In this document: positions 11,109 to 21,490 of the stretch, piece by piece
Numbering within the stretch: the first letter of the stretch is position 1
Layout: each line of letters starts with the position of its first letter
Notes under the pieces: generated by a model
The model's database searches: none
What the model was told of the DNA's origin: nothing
What the model saw: only the letters and a program-made list of their open reading frames with translations
Program-made: the position numbers and the translations under genes
Assembly (NCBI RefSeq): GCF_027579695.1
Contig: NC_083587.1
Location: 59,631,238-59,695,237 of the forward strand
Reading direction: 5' to 3'
Source of the DNA: Neoarius graeffei
Taxonomy: Eukaryota > Chordata > Actinopteri > Siluriformes > Ariidae
DNA length: 64,000 nucleotides

Positions 11109-11359
11109 AAACCTGTAATTTGATTTGATAACACCGAGCAAAAACATGGCTGAATCCTAGATGACTCTGATTTGTATAAATAAGGGACTATGTAGGCGGC
11201 AAAATGTAGGTTTTTTTCCCTGCCATGGAAGTGCACTTGTAGACCGAGGAGGAAGCCATTTGCATTACAGCCGTGAATGAGGATTCAAAATGGTGGCTCG
11301 GCTCGGTTTTCCCTTTCGGATGCTCTCGTTTTCTGTTAGAATTTGGTAAAGAAAAATTA

Positions 11360-11490
11360 AATATATTATTTACCAGCTTAAGGTCGGTCCGTATGGTGAA
11401 ATACCGTGACCTCGGCCTTGAATACTGACCTCGGCCCGACCTCGGTCACGGTATTTCATGATACGGCCCTCCCAGCTGGTAAATAAGATA
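11360..11490. repeat. Inverted repeat, transposon end pair
   Basis: The left side has TATTTACCAGCTTAAGG and GGTGAAATACCGTGACC; the right side mirrors it with GGTCACGGTATTTCAT and CCAGCTGGTAAATA. The centre is CTCGGCC-rich. It looks like the two ends of a DNA transposon brought together by an internal deletion. Confidence 0.7.
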
Positions 11491-11508
11491 TATTTATTCC
11501 ATGAAATG

Positions 11509-11557
11509 TGGCTGCACAGTGGCGGAGTGGTTAGCACTGTCGCCTCACAGTTAGTAT
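11509..11557 (+). repeat. tRNA-derived SINE, head fragment
   Basis: Contains the A-box region GGCGGAGTGGTTAGCACTGT followed by CGCCTCACAG, then breaks off into a palindrome. Diverged copy of the main SINE family. Confidence 0.6.
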
Positions 11558-11559
11558 AG

Positions 11560-11670
11560 GTAATCGTATAGGGCCGAGTAAAATTAAGGATTTATTTCAC
11601 GAGTGATTTTGAAAACTTTGAAATCACGAGTGAAATTGATCCTTAATTTTACTCAGCCCGATACGATTAC
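11560..11670. repeat. Palindromic MITE fragment
   Basis: Starts GTAATCGTAT, ends ATACGATTAC, with GAGTAAAATTAAGGAT mirrored by ATCCTTAATTTTACTC. Loop about 40 bp with a further CACGAGTGA inverted pair. No coding sequence. Confidence 0.8.
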
Positions 11671-11683
11671 TTGTTTATAATAT

Positions 11684-12310
11684 ATAGGGCCAAATTCATA
11701 CTTCGGAAGCCATTCAAGTTCACAACATTTGTCATTCGCGTTTTCTGAACCACTCTGGGCGCAAGACTATCTTGGACATTTGAATCAGTTTCTAAAGCGT
11801 CTTTCATCATGACACGGCAACATGACACGAGGATTTACGTTTTTCAGGATCGATCCCCGAGATTTCTCTTGTCTCAGATGCCGATCCAATGCTGCCTGCA
11901 TTACTTTAAGAGAGTCTGGTTCGTAGTTTTCCCCATTTTCTTTCCTCACTTCTGCATAAAACTGTGATAGCACCTTGTCTAACTCACAGCATTCATACGC
12001 CACTAGAGAGCCATTTATTTGTCTTTGTGCGGCCCGTTTCTTAAACACGGAAAGCCAAAAATTCGTACTTTTTTTGGTATTTTCATTTTCGCTTGCAGCT
12101 TTCAATTGGTTTATCATTTCTTCATCAAATATAGCGAAACGCGGCACTGCTGAGTCAGCAGAGTCAGCCATTTTGTTGACAAAATTTGCTAATTTTTGTA
12201 ACCGTAACCAAGCAACGAACTAGCCAATAGCATTTCAGAAATACGGCCCCGTGTTAAGGAAAAAAAGCCCTCCTTGATTGACCAATCAGAATTGAGTAAT
12301 TTGGCCCTAT
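11684..12310. mobile_element. Element with ends ATAGGGCCAAAT carrying a DUF3504-type N-terminus
   Basis: The left end ATAGGGCCAAAT and right end ATTTGGCCCTAT are exact complements. The interior is essentially one minus-strand reading frame (11785-12171). The inverted ends are notable because Crypton elements, the known source of DUF3504 proteins, normally lack them. Confidence 0.6.
11785..12171 (-). pseudogene. N-terminal fragment of a KIAA1958/DUF3504-like (Crypton-related) protein
   Basis: ATG 12171 opens 128 codons: MADSADSAVPRFAIFDEEMI, then ENTKKSTNFWLSVFKKRAAQ, CCELDKVLSQFYAEVRKENG, YEPDSLKVMQAALDRHLR. The ENTKK...W...Y...L..FYAEVRK..G..Y.P.SL...Q..LDRHL pattern is the N-terminal part of DUF3504-type proteins (KIAA1958, QRICH1, ZMYM families), which resembles the SAM-like DNA-binding arm of tyrosine recombinases. 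After RHLR the sequence diverges and ends, so the catalytic C-terminal part is missing. Protein family recognition is good; the exact source element is unknown. Confidence 0.6.
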
Positions 12311-12320
12311 GTATTATAAG

Positions 12321-13613
12321 CAGGGCTTTGAACCAGAATTTTTTTCCTATTGGTTCGTTCCGAACAGAAACGGAATTTTAACGTTTCCGGTTTTGGGTTC
12401 CACCATTAAATAGACGTTCCCAAACCGGTTAGAACAAAAAAATTTCGTTCCCGGAACGGTTAATTACGTTCCCTGTCAGCTGTTTAACAAATGGCTATAA
12501 AGTTATGTCTCTGTCTCATCCAGCTTAAGCCAAATGTAGGCTAATTCTATTACAACCTTCATTAAATAAGACAAGAAATAATTCAAAACAATTATTATTT
12601 CAAATGTTGGCGATTTGGATTCGTCTTCCCATCTACACAAACAGAAAAAGTGCCAAAAATGAAAGATAATTCGTTTAGTGTGTTCCCAAAGGCTAGTCAG
12701 GCCCTATAGAGGGCTACCGCATGACGTCACCGCGCCGCGAGATTTTGTTAGGCGCCATATTGGAAGACCAAGTACACATCTATGCAAGTACATACATACA
12801 TAAAACAAACTACACCTGAAATGTAGCCAGGGCCGGTTCTGCCCTAATCTGGACCCGGGTGCAACATCGCGCAAACCCCCCCCCCAAAAAAAAAAAAAAC
12901 CACACCAGTCTAAATCAGGACAACCATCACATAACTATAACTATAAACATTTTATATCAACTATTTTAACTAAATGGGCTATAATAAATAAGCCTGCAGG
13001 CAGCCACGGCGGGCTGCCTCAGAAAAGTAACCATTTGTCCTACCTTAAAACTCGTTTTGCATTTTCTGCCTCCTTTTTTGTATTTTCAACCCTCCGTTTA
13101 TTTTCTTTCCTTTTCTGAAAACCCGATTTGTTTCCAGACATTTTGTTCTGCTACCAACGAACTAACTCGTCAGGTCTCGTCTCTCGAGCCCGCGATGATT
13201 CCCGTGGGAAGGGCAACAACTGATACATTTTTACAAACAGCCAATAGGGAGGTTGCAACGTTCAGGCTCTTCTTTGCTCAGACACTCAGTAATTCACTTA
13301 TTATCACATGGAGACGTGATAGTAGTCCACCTTCCCGCTCTCTCCATTCAGTCAGCGACCGTCACACAGGAAGTGAACCCCAGCGGGTCATAGAAACTTG
13401 CGCAGGAGAAGAATGACTTTTTTATTTGTAGGCTACGGAAACTTTGAGGAACGAAATAAAAACCGGTATTAACCGGTTACCATTATTTTCAATAAGCGTT
13501 TCTGTTCCGGAACATAAAAAAATAATAAAGTTTCTGGTTTCGTTTCTGTTCCATGTGAAATAGAAAAAGTTCCCGGTTTTCGTTTTCGTTCCTTGAACTG
13601 GTTCAAAGCCCTG
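12321..13613. mobile_element. hAT-type element, ends CAGGGCTTTGAACCAG, 8-bp target duplication
   Basis: The ends CAGGGCTTTGAACCAG and CTGGTTCAAAGCCCTG are complements, and ATTATAAG flanks both sides (12313-12320 and 13614-13621). TTCCGGTTTCGGAACG-like runs recur near both ends. No transposase is recognisable in the 1.3 kb body; the frame at 13057-13416 shows no domain. Confidence 0.85.
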
Positions 13614-13924
13614 ATTATAAGTGAATAAACATCTCTTAAATGGATACATATAAAACTTATTTGAATTATTAAATAAATATAGAATGCTAAAAATATAGAA
13701 TAAAATCATACAGCAAGGAATAACAACTAGTAAGAAATAGAGAATACTTTGATGCTAGTTGTAGAATGTCTGGATATGCATTGTATTGAATGTATTATTA
13801 GTAATCAAAAGTATATTTTGTGGTATAATTTTGTTAGTTTCATTTCTTTTTCTATTATGGTACCTTTATTGGTCTGTTTTTAATTTTCTGTTGTAATGTC
13901 TGTTGTAATATACTATATATTATG

Positions 13925-13978
13925 TGTCGGACCCCAGGAAGAATAGCTGCAGTTTTGCTGCAGCTAATGGGGATCCTA
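13925..13978 (+). repeat. LINE-like 3' tail
   Basis: GACCCCAGGAAGAATAGCTG, then GCTAATGGGGATCCTAATAA and an A-rich tail. This matches a tail I associate with fish LINE copies, but the family is not certain. Confidence 0.4.
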
Positions 13979-13991
13979 ATAAAACAAACAA

Positions 13992-14205
13992 ACAGCAAGA
14001 AGGTTCTGGGTTCGAACCCAGCAGCTGACGAGGGCCTTTTGGTGTGGAGTTTGCATGTTCTCCTCGGGTCTGCATGGGTTTCCTCCCATAGTCCAAAGAT
14101 ATGTTGTTTATGTCTCTGTGTGTGTCAGCCCTGAGATGACTTGTCCAAAGGCATGCAGGTTTGGCTAATTGGTGGCTCTAAATTGACCGTGGGTGTGAAT
14201 GTGCG
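13992..14205 (+). repeat. tRNA-derived SINE, partial copy
   Basis: Starts within the tRNA-like head at AGCAAGAAGGTTCTGGGTTC, lacking the A box, and runs through the conserved body to TCTAAATTGACCGTGGG. More diverged than the other copies. Confidence 0.75.
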
Positions 14206-14231
14206 AATTTGCAACAAGTAAAAATAAAAAT

Positions 14232-14600
14232 GGGGCAGCACGGTGGTGTAGTGGTTAGCACTATCACCTCACAGCAAGAAGGTCCGGGTTCGAGCCCAGC
14301 GGCCGGCGAGGGCTTTTCTGTGTGGAGTTTGCATGTTCTCCCCATGTCTGTGTGGGTTTCCTTCGGGTGCTCCGGTTTCCCCCACGGTCCAAAAGTATGC
14401 AGGTTCGGCTAATTGTTGGCTCTAAATTGACTGTAGGTGTGAATGTGAAGGTGTGGGAATGGTTGTTTGTCTCTGTATCAGCCCTGCGATAACCTGGCAA
14501 CTTGTCCAGGGTGTACCCCGCCTCTCGCCCATGGTCAGCTGGGATAGGCTCCAGCTTGCAGCCCCTCGCGACCCCGCATGGGATAAGCAGTTACAGATCA
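14232..14600 (+). repeat. tRNA-derived SINE copy (plus strand)
   Basis: Has the A-box region GTGGTGTAGTGGTTAGCACT and B-box GGGTTCGAGCCC. The body ends near GGATAAGCAGTTACAG without the usual ATGAG tail. With its flanking AT-rich 27 bp it forms an inverted pair with the copy at 14710-15074. Confidence 0.88.
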
Positions 14601-14709
14601 AACAAACATTCCATGAAATCGAGTCGTACATGAGCTGATCTCGGCAATAAGCCATGTACAACGAGACTGCTTTATTCTATCCACATTCACTGGATTTTGA
14701 GAAACAGAT

Positions 14710-15074
14710 CTCATTTCATCTCATTATCTCTAGCCGCTTTATCCTTCTACAGGGTCGCAGGCAAGCTGGAGCCTATCCCAGCTGACTACGGGCGAAAGGC
14801 GGGGTACACCCTGGACAAGTCGCCAGGTTATCACAGGCCTGACACAGAGACAAACAACCATTCACACTCACACCCACAGCCACAGCCACCAATTAGCCAA
14901 GCCTGCATGCCTTTGGACTGTGGGGGAAACCGGAGCACCCGGAGGAAACCCACGCAGACACGGGGAGAACATGCAAACTCTACACAGAAAGGCCCTCGCC
15001 GGCCGCTGGGCTCGAACCCAGGACCTTTTTGCTGTGAGGCGACAGTGCTAACCACTACACCACCGTGCCACCCC
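14710..15074 (-). repeat. tRNA-derived SINE copy (minus strand), nested
   Basis: Read on the minus strand it runs from GGGTGGCACGGTGGTGTAG to the tail ending GATGAAATGAGA. It interrupts the element at 14671-17379, whose sequence resumes at ATTTTTATTTTTACTTCTTG. Confidence 0.88.
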
Positions 15075-15567
15075 ATTTTTATTTTTACTTCTTGCAAATT
15101 CGATAAATAAAAACTTTATACAAAACGTCCAACAAACTTAGTTCTGCTTAGAATGTAAACAAACCAGTGAAATGACAGTAAAAAATGCTATACACTGCAA
15201 AAAAAATTGAAAACTGAATTTGAGGAGAAAATGACTTAATATTAGTGAAATGATCTTGCACACATTTTTACTTGATAAGACATCTTAGATTAAGTTGGTT
15301 GCAATTTAGAACTACAGTTAGGTCCATAAATATTTGGACAGAGACAACATTTTTCTAATTTTGGTTCTGTACATTACCACAATGAATTTTGAACAAAACA
15401 ATTCAGATGCAGTTGAAGTTCAGACTTTCAGCTTTAATTCAGTGGGTTGAACAAAATGATTGCATAAAAATGTGAGGAACTAAAGCATTTTTTAAACACA
15501 ATCCCTTCATTTCAGGGGCTCAAAAGTAATTGGACAAATTAAATAATTGTAAATAAAATGTTCATTT

Positions 15568-16455
15568 CTAATACTTGGTTGAAAACCCTTTGTTGGCAAT
15601 GACTGCCTGAAGTCTTGAACTCATGGACATCACCAGACGCTGTGTTTCCTCCTGTTTAATGCTCTGCCAGGCCTTTACTGCAGCGGTTTTCAGTTGCTGT
15701 TTGTTTGTGGGCCTTTCTGTCTGAAGTTTAGTCTTTAACAAGTGAAATGCATGCTCAATTGGGTTGAGATCAGGTGACTGACTTGGCCATTCAAGAATAT
15801 TCCACTTCTTTGCTTTAGTAAACTCCTGGGTTGCTTTGGCTTTATGTTTTGGGTCATTGTCCATCTGTATTATGAAACGCCGACCAATCAGTTTGGCTGG
15901 ATTTGAGCACACAGTATGTCTCTGAATACCTCAGAATTCATCCGGCTGCTTCTGTCCTGTGTCACATCATCAATAAACGCTAGTGACCCAGTGCCACTGG
16001 CAGCCATGCATGCCCAAGCCATCACACTGCCTCCGCCGTGTTTTACAGATGATGTGGTATGCTTTGGATCATGAGCTGTACCACGCCTTCGCCATACTTT
16101 TTTCTTTCCATCATTCTGGTACAGGTTGATCTTGGTTTCATCTGTCCAAAGAATGTTCTTCCAGAACTGTGCTGGCTTTTTTAGATGTTTTTTAGCAAAG
16201 TCCAATCTAGCCTTTTTATTCTTGAGGCTTATGAGTGTCTTGCACCGTGCAGTGAACCCTCTGTATTTACTTTCATGCAGTCTTCTCTTTATGGTAGATT
16301 TGGATATTGATACGCCTACTTCCTGGAGAGTGTTGTTCACTTGGTTGGCTGTTGTGAAGGGGTTTCTCTTCACCATGGAAATTATTCTGCGATCATCCTC
16401 CACTGTTGTCTTCTGTGGGCGTCCAGGTCTTTTTGCATTGATGAGTTCACCAGTG

Positions 16456-16513
<58 letters not shown>

Positions 16514-16642
16514 CAGGATGTACCAAACTGTAGATTTTACCACTCCTAATATTGTAGCAATTTCTCGGATGGGTTTTTTCTGTTTTCGCAGCTTAAGGAT
16601 GGCTTGTTTCACCTGCATGGAGAGCTCCTTTGACTGCATGTT
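15568..16642 (-). pseudogene. Tc1-like transposase, disrupted by an AAAG expansion and a frameshift
   Basis: From ATG 16642: [20 protein letters not shown] (paired helix-turn-helix), [19 protein letters not shown], then a (RKKE)n run from the tetranucleotide array at 16456-16513. It resumes [15 protein letters not shown] (GRPR-like hook) and the DDE domain: [11 protein letters not shown] (first D), MDNDPKH (second D), SPDLNPIEHAF (E), ending near 15568. The array length is not a multiple of three relative to the flanks, so the frame shifts. A second frameshift lies near 15900, between CAQIQPN and AKLIGRRF. The three DD34E residues survive in their pieces, but the protein cannot be made intact. 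Confidence 0.88.
16456..16513 (+). repeat. (CTTT)n microsatellite inside transposase
   Basis: About 14 uninterrupted CTTT units (AAAG on the coding strand) replacing a short AAGAAAGAG-like coding stretch. Both coding-frame segments enter it from either side. Confidence 0.97.
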
Positions 16643-17187
16643 TTCTTCACAGCAAAATCTTCCAAATGCAAGCACCACACCTCAAATCAACTCCAGGCCT
16701 TTTATCTGCTTAATTGAGAATGACATAACGAAGGAATTGCCCACACCTGCCTATGAAATAGCCTTTGAGTCAATTGTCCAATTACTTTTGGTCCCTTTAA
16801 AAACAGGGTGGCACATGTTAAGGAGCTGAAACTCCTAAACCCTTCATCCAGTTTTAATGTGGATACCCTCAAATGAAAGCTGAAAGTCTGGACTTTATGT
16901 CCATGTCCATTATATAACTATAACTTGAATATGTTTCGGTAAACAGGTAAAAAAACAAAATTTGTGTCAGTGTCCAAATATATATGGACCTAACTGTAGG
17001 GTTAATAATCCCAGAATTGGTGTCTTGTAGTCTTCTAATTGGAAATGCTAGATCATTTCAACTATTTTTAAGATATTTTCACTTGCTAAGATATCATTTT
17101 TTGCAGTGTAATAGTAATTCTTAAAAAGCTTTTTTCCCAAAAGATATGTTCTTATCATCAAATACTTTCATTCCATATTTTGTTGCC

Positions 17188-17190
<3 letters not shown>

Positions 17191-17218
<28 letters not shown>
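17191..17218 (+). repeat. T-run followed by G-run
   Basis: About 9 T followed by about 19 G at the position where the related element at 49320 has only a T-run. Homopolymer length may be affected by sequencing. Confidence 0.8.
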
Positions 17219-17401
17219 TTGTTTTCGAGCATGGTTTTTATTTTGTCCTCAGTTGGTCCAGCAACACGTGCTGCCATTTTGTTTTTCTCTACTCATGGTA
17301 TATGATCTGATATCCTAGTAGTAGAGTAGCCAATCAGAGTGCATGATTGTCCATATCCAGTGAATGTGGATAGAATAATAAATATATCACAAGTATTTTT
17401 C

Positions 17402-17775
17402 AGGGCGGCACGGTGGTGTAGTGGTTAGCGCTGTCGCCTCACAGCAAGGAGGTCCGGGTTCGAGCCCCGTGGCCGGCGAGGGCCTTTCTGTGTGGAGTTT
17501 GCATGTTCTCCCCGTGTCCGCGTGGGTTTCCTCCGGGTGCTCCGGTTTCCCCCACAGTCCAAAGACATGCAGGTTAGGTTAACTGGTGACTCTAAATTGA
17601 CCGTAGGTGTGAATGTGAGTGTGAATGGTTGTCTGCGTCTATGTGTCAGCCCTGTGATGACCTGGCGACTTGTCCAGGGTGTACCCCACCTTTCACCCGT
17701 AGTCAGCTGGGATAGGCTCCAGCTTGCCTGCGACCCTGTAGAACAGGATAAAGCAGCTAGAGATAATGAGATGAG
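17402..17775 (+). repeat. tRNA-derived SINE copy with 13-bp target duplication
   Basis: Full-length copy. ACAAGTATTTTTC flanks both ends (17389-17401 and 17776-17788). A box TGGTGTAGTGG and B box GGTTCGAGCCC are intact; the tail is GATAATGAGATGAG. Confidence 0.93.
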
Positions 17776-18058
17776 ACAAGTATTTTTCTTTTTTTATTTA
17801 AAAATGTCTCATGGTCCAGTAAATGTATCTTCTTCAGTGCAACCTGTACCTCGCTGCTTGAGATCAACCAGATCCTCGAGCAGCGATGTTGTAAAGTATA
17901 ATGTTCGTAAGTGTAAAATCACAACTCACCAGAAATCTTTTCTTGTTCGAACTACAAGGATCTGGAACATTCTTTCTGATGAAATGAATTTAAACATGGG
18001 GCAGTCTTTGCTCTTTTAAATATACCATGTTGAATTATTATTATTTTTCTGCTTTAAA

Positions 18059-19682
18059 TACATGCAAAAGTTTGGGCACCCCTGGTCAAAATTTCTGTTA
18101 CTGTGAACGGTTAAGCAAGTTGAAGATGAAATGATCTCCAAAAGGCATAAAGTTAAAGATGACTCATTCCCTTTATATTTTAAGCAAAAATAATTTTTTA
18201 TTTTCATCTTTTACATTTTCAAAATCACAAAAAAGGAAAAGGGCCCAAAGCAAAAGTTTGGGCACCCTGCATGGTTAGTACCTAGTAACACCCCCTTTGG
18301 CAAGTCTCACAGCTTGTAAACACTTTTTGTAGCCAGCTAATAATCTTTCAGTTCTTACCTGGGGGATTTTCACATGTTCATCCTTGCAAAAGGCTTCCAG
18401 TTCTACAAGTTTCTTGGGCTGTCTTGCATGCACTGCTCTTTTGAGATCTATCCACAGATTTTCAATGATGTTTAGGTCAGGGGACTGTGAGGGCCCGGGC
18501 AAAACCTTCAGCTTGGGTCTCTTGAGGTATTCCATTGTAGATTTTGAGGTGTGTTTTGGATCATTGTCTTATTGTACAGTAGGACCCATCCTCTTTTTAA
18601 CTTTAACTTTTTTACAGATGGTGTGATGTTTGCTTCCAGAATTTGCTGGTATTTATTCGAATCCATGCTTCCCTCGACCAATGAAATGTGCCCTGTGCCA
18701 CTGGCTGCAACACAACCCCAAAGCATGATCGATCCACTCCCATGCTTCAGAGTTGGAGAGGTGTTCTTTTCCTGGAATTTGGCCCCCTTTTTTCTCCAAA
18801 CATACCTTTGCACATTGTGGCCAAAAAGTTCTATTTTGATTTCATCAGTCCACAGGACTTGTTAGCAAAATGCATCAGGCTTATTTAGATGTTCATTTGC
18901 AAACTTCAGACGCTGAATTTTGTGGCTAGGACGCAGGAAAGGTTTTCTTCTGATGACTCTTCCGTGAAGGTCATATTTGTTCAGGTGTCGCTGCATAGTA
19001 GAACAGTGCACCACCACTCCAGGGTCTGCTAAATCTTTCTGAAGGTCTTTTGCAGTCAAACAGGGGGTTTTATTTGCCTTTCTAGCAATCCAACGAGCAG
19101 TTCTTTCAGAAAGTTTTCTTCATCTTCCAGACCTCACCTTGATCTCCACTGTTTCTGTTAACTGCCATTTCTTAATAACATTACAATCTGAGGAAACAGC
19201 TACCTGAAAACACTTTGCTACGTTCTTGTAGCCTTCTTCTGCTTTGTAAGGATCAATTATTTTATTATTCAGAATGCGAGGGAGTTGCTTAGAGGAGCCC
19301 ATGGCTGTTGATTTTAGGGACAAGTTTGAGAAGTCAGAGAATTTATATAGCTTTGAAATCTGCATCATCTGACCTTTCCTAACGAAGAATTTGAACAAGC
19401 CACAGTTCAATAAACTAATTAAGGTCTGGAACCTTGGTAAAAGTTACCTGAGAACTCAAATGTATTGGGGTGCCCAAACTTTCGCATGGTGTTCCTTTTC
19501 TTTTTTCACTCTCCAATTGTACAAAACAAAAATAAGACACAAATCTTGCAGAAAACGCTGAAAAGAAATGTGTCGTCTTTACCTTTATGCCTTTTGGTGA
19601 TCAGTTCATCTTCTGCTCACATAACTATTCACAGTAACGGACATTTTCAGTAAGGGTGCCCAAACTTTTGCATGCCACTGTA
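18059..19682 (-). mobile_element. Tc1-like transposon with IR/DR-type ends
   Basis: Left ATGCAAAAGTTTGGGCACCC and right GGTGCCCAAACTTTTGCATG are inverted repeats. Each end has a second inner copy (near 18250-18270 and 19468-19487), giving the double direct-repeat-in-inverted-repeat layout known from fish Tc1 elements. The left outer end is eroded. Confidence 0.88.
18275..19410 (-). pseudogene. Tc1-like transposase, multiply broken
   Basis: Minus-strand pieces in order: 19410-19120 with the N-terminal helix-turn-helix region (MGSSKQLPRILNNKIIDPYK and YKNVAKCFQVAVS); 19059-18862 MTAKDLQKDLADPGVVVHCS and NKYDLHGRVIRRKP; 18813-18508 with QRYVWRKKGAKFQ, LKHGSGSIMLWGC; 18535-18275 with SQSPDLNIIENLWIDLKRAV and the C-terminus LAKGGVTRY. 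The first aspartate region is in a TGA/TAA-interrupted stretch near 18860-18840 and the second aspartate motif is corrupted (YNKTMIQNTPQN). The glutamate in IIENLW remains. At least three frame breaks make it dead. Confidence 0.85.
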
Positions 19683-20045
19683 AGTATGATTGCAACAACC
19701 CTCACACTTTTAAGTCTATATGTTTCAAATGTAATTCAGTCTGTCATCTTGCACGTCCTGTCTTAGGGGTTTTTTTTGTTTTGTTTTTTAATAGCTTGGA
19801 CCCACGGTAATTGGCTAACCCTGTTTTGGTTACCCTGCCATACATATTATCTATTTTTTTCCTTTCTTTAACTTATAAAGATTTTTATTACTTATTTTAT
19901 TAATTTTAGGACTGATCACGAAGCTAATAAAATAATAATAATAATAAAAAAAATCTCCTTCCTCCAAGCTGATCCCACCCCCACACAAGTTGAAGCTTAT
20001 GAGTTGCCCTTTCAGGAAAACATGTCTGTGAAGATTCTCAATCAT
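19683..20045. other. No gene seen; AT-rich sequence between Tc1 and Penelope fragments
   Basis: Contains a TAA/AATA-rich run (19920-19945). The block GAAGATTCTCAATCATCCAG at the right edge (20031-20050) is the outer part of the Penelope-like terminal sequence. Confidence 0.5.
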
Positions 20046-20527
20046 CCAGGTCATAGTAAACTGTGGGTGGTAGAAATGGGCAACTGGACTTGCTTGAAGA
20101 TTCTTGAAAACGTTTCACCTCTCGTCCAAAAGGCTTCCTCAGTTCTGTCTGACTAATAGGGAGTATCAGATATTTATCCTCTCCTGGCTCAGAATCAGAA
20201 TTCTGATGACCAGCTCATCTAAGGTGTCATTGAGGCATCATGTTGGTGTGGGTCGCTGGAGGCTGGGTGTGAATGGCGAGTCATTAGGGTGATCAAAGGA
20301 TTGCCCGTTAGGGTGATCAATGGCAATCTGACTCTCTCTGTCCTCCTGTGAGTCCCCGAAAACAGCTGGGTCCTGGCGTACACCCAGCCGTCTGGGAAGA
20401 GTGTCCAAGACCACCTTGTAGATGGTTGACAAATGATGTCTTAGGCCAAGTTTACATTAGACCGTATCTGTCTCGTTTTCTTCGCGGATGCACTGTCCGC
20501 TTACATTAAACCGCCTGGAAACGCCGG

Positions 20528-20803
20528 GAAAGAGCTTGGGAATTAAGCTAAGAGAGATGAGACTGAGATGGTATGGGCACATCCTGAGAAGAGATGCAGA
20601 GCATGTTGGAAGGATAATGTTGAGGATGGAGCTGCCAGGCACACGAAAATGAGGAAGGCCAAAGAGGAGATACATGGATGTGGTGAGAGACGACATGAAA
20701 GTGGCAGGTGTGGTAGAGAAGGATGCGGCAGACAGGGAGCAATGGAGATGAAAGATCCGCTGTGGCGACCCCTAATCGGGAGCAGCCAAAAGAAGAAGAA
20801 GAG
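20528..20803 (+). pseudogene. RTE-type LINE, 3' end fragment
   Basis: Encodes, with a stop and a frameshift, the C-terminal tail LREMRLRWYGHILRRDAEH and RGRPKRRYMDVVRDDMK, then the CGDPxSGAAK-like 3' end and AAGAAGAAG. It is the same as part of the longer copy at 22614-23266, in opposite orientation, and begins abruptly at a rearrangement junction at 20527/20528. Confidence 0.75.
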
Positions 20804-20954
20804 ATTTAAAATAACCCCTAACCTGAACAAAGTCCCTTTTCCTGAAAGGTGTGGGTGGTAGAAATGGGCAACTGGACTTGCTTGAAGATTCTTGAAAACG
20901 TTTCACCTCTCGTCCAAAAGGCTTCCTCAGTTCTGTCTGACTAATAGGGAGTAT

Positions 20955-21490
20955 CATATCAAGAAAGCACTTCAGAATTGCGGTTATCCCAACTGGGCTT
21001 TCCTAAAGAGCATAAAAAGGAACATAACTGACAAGGATGATAACAGGAACAAACGCAAGAACATTGTCATTCCCTACATTTCTGGTCTATCTGAGAAACT
21101 CAGGAGGATCTTCTACAAACACAACATTCTGGTACATTTCAGACCCAATAACACCCTGAAGCAGAAACTGGTCCACCCTAAGGACAGAATACCCAGACAC
21201 AAACAGGACAACGTAGTGTATGCAATTCAGTGCAGTGAGAATTGCACAAATTCGTATATTGGGGAGACGAAACAACCACTATACAGGCGCTTGGCCCAAC
21301 ACAGGAGAGCCAGCTCCTCAGGCCAGGACTCGGCTGTCTACATTCATCTTAACAATGAAGGACACTCATTTCGGGATTGTGATGTATGCATTTTAGCCAG
21401 AGAGGATCGTTGGTATGAGCGAGGAGTCAAAGAAGCCATTTTTGTCAACCTGGAACGGCCATCACTGAACAGAGGTGGGGGTCTAAGCCC
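20955..21490 (+). pseudogene. Penelope-like GIY-YIG endonuclease C-terminal region
   Basis: Open from the terminal block to about 21503. It reads KKALQNCGYPNWAFLKSIKR, GLSEKLRRIFYKHNI, HPKDRIPRHKQDNVVYAIQC, then C-x3-C and NSYIGETKQPLYRRLAQHRR, SAVYIHLNNEGHSF, ARTEDRW-like AREDRWYERGVKEAIFVNLE, PSLNRGGGL. The YIGET...L..RL..HR pattern and the conserved E in VKEAIFV are GIY-YIG nuclease features (Tyr, Arg and Glu). In Penelope elements this domain follows the reverse transcriptase, which is absent here. The frame is uninterrupted, so this copy is fairly young, but without its polymerase it is a fragment. Confidence 0.8.

Larger units (their letters stand above)
15313..16998 (-). mobile_element. 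Tc1-like transposon with broken transposase
   Basis: The ends TACAGTTAGGTCCATAAATA and, at the right, ATATGGACCTAACTGTA are inverted repeats with TA at the borders. The length, 1.69 kb, is normal for a full-length Tc1-like element. The transposase is on the minus strand. Confidence 0.92.
15193..17108. mobile_element. MITE with ends CACTGCAAAAAA, interrupted by a Tc1
   Basis: The outer ends CACTGCAAAAAA and TTTTTTGCAGTG are flanked by TA on both sides. Only about 230 bp is its own sequence (15193-15312 and 16999-17108). It shares its ends with the foldback MITE at 10520. Confidence 0.78.
14671..17379. mobile_element. DNA transposon with ends TATTCTATCCACATTCACTG, hosting other elements
   Basis: Left end TATTCTATCCACATTCACTG; right end CAGTGAATGTGGATAGAATA. 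Its own sequence, by comparison with the compact copy at 49088-49510, is 14671-14709, 15075-15190, and 17111-17379. The rest is a SINE and a MITE that itself contains a Tc1. A minus-strand peptide from the ATG near 17280 (MAARVAGPTEDKI-like) is the same DUF3504-type N-terminus as at 49137-49409. Confidence 0.8.
20046..21490 (+). mobile_element. Penelope-like element, terminal repeats and GIY-YIG end, rearranged
   Basis: Two direct copies of the terminal block (20052-20170 and 20846-20958) flank rearranged sequence; both contain GGGCAACTGGACTTGCTTGA and GTTTCACCTCTCGTCCAAAA. The second is followed by coding sequence for the endonuclease end of a Penelope-type protein. Segment 20230-20440 reappears inverted at 22190-22385. 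Confidence 0.75.

Noticed and set aside
14453..14638. Recurrent frames such as MGFLRVLRFPPQSKDMQVRLTG across many loci
   Set aside because: Identical frames occur in every SINE copy in either orientation; they are SINE sequence, not genes.
17402..17480. tRNA genes at the SINE heads (intact A and B boxes)
   Set aside because: The tRNA-like head lacks a convincing cloverleaf acceptor end and always continues into the same 300-bp SINE body.
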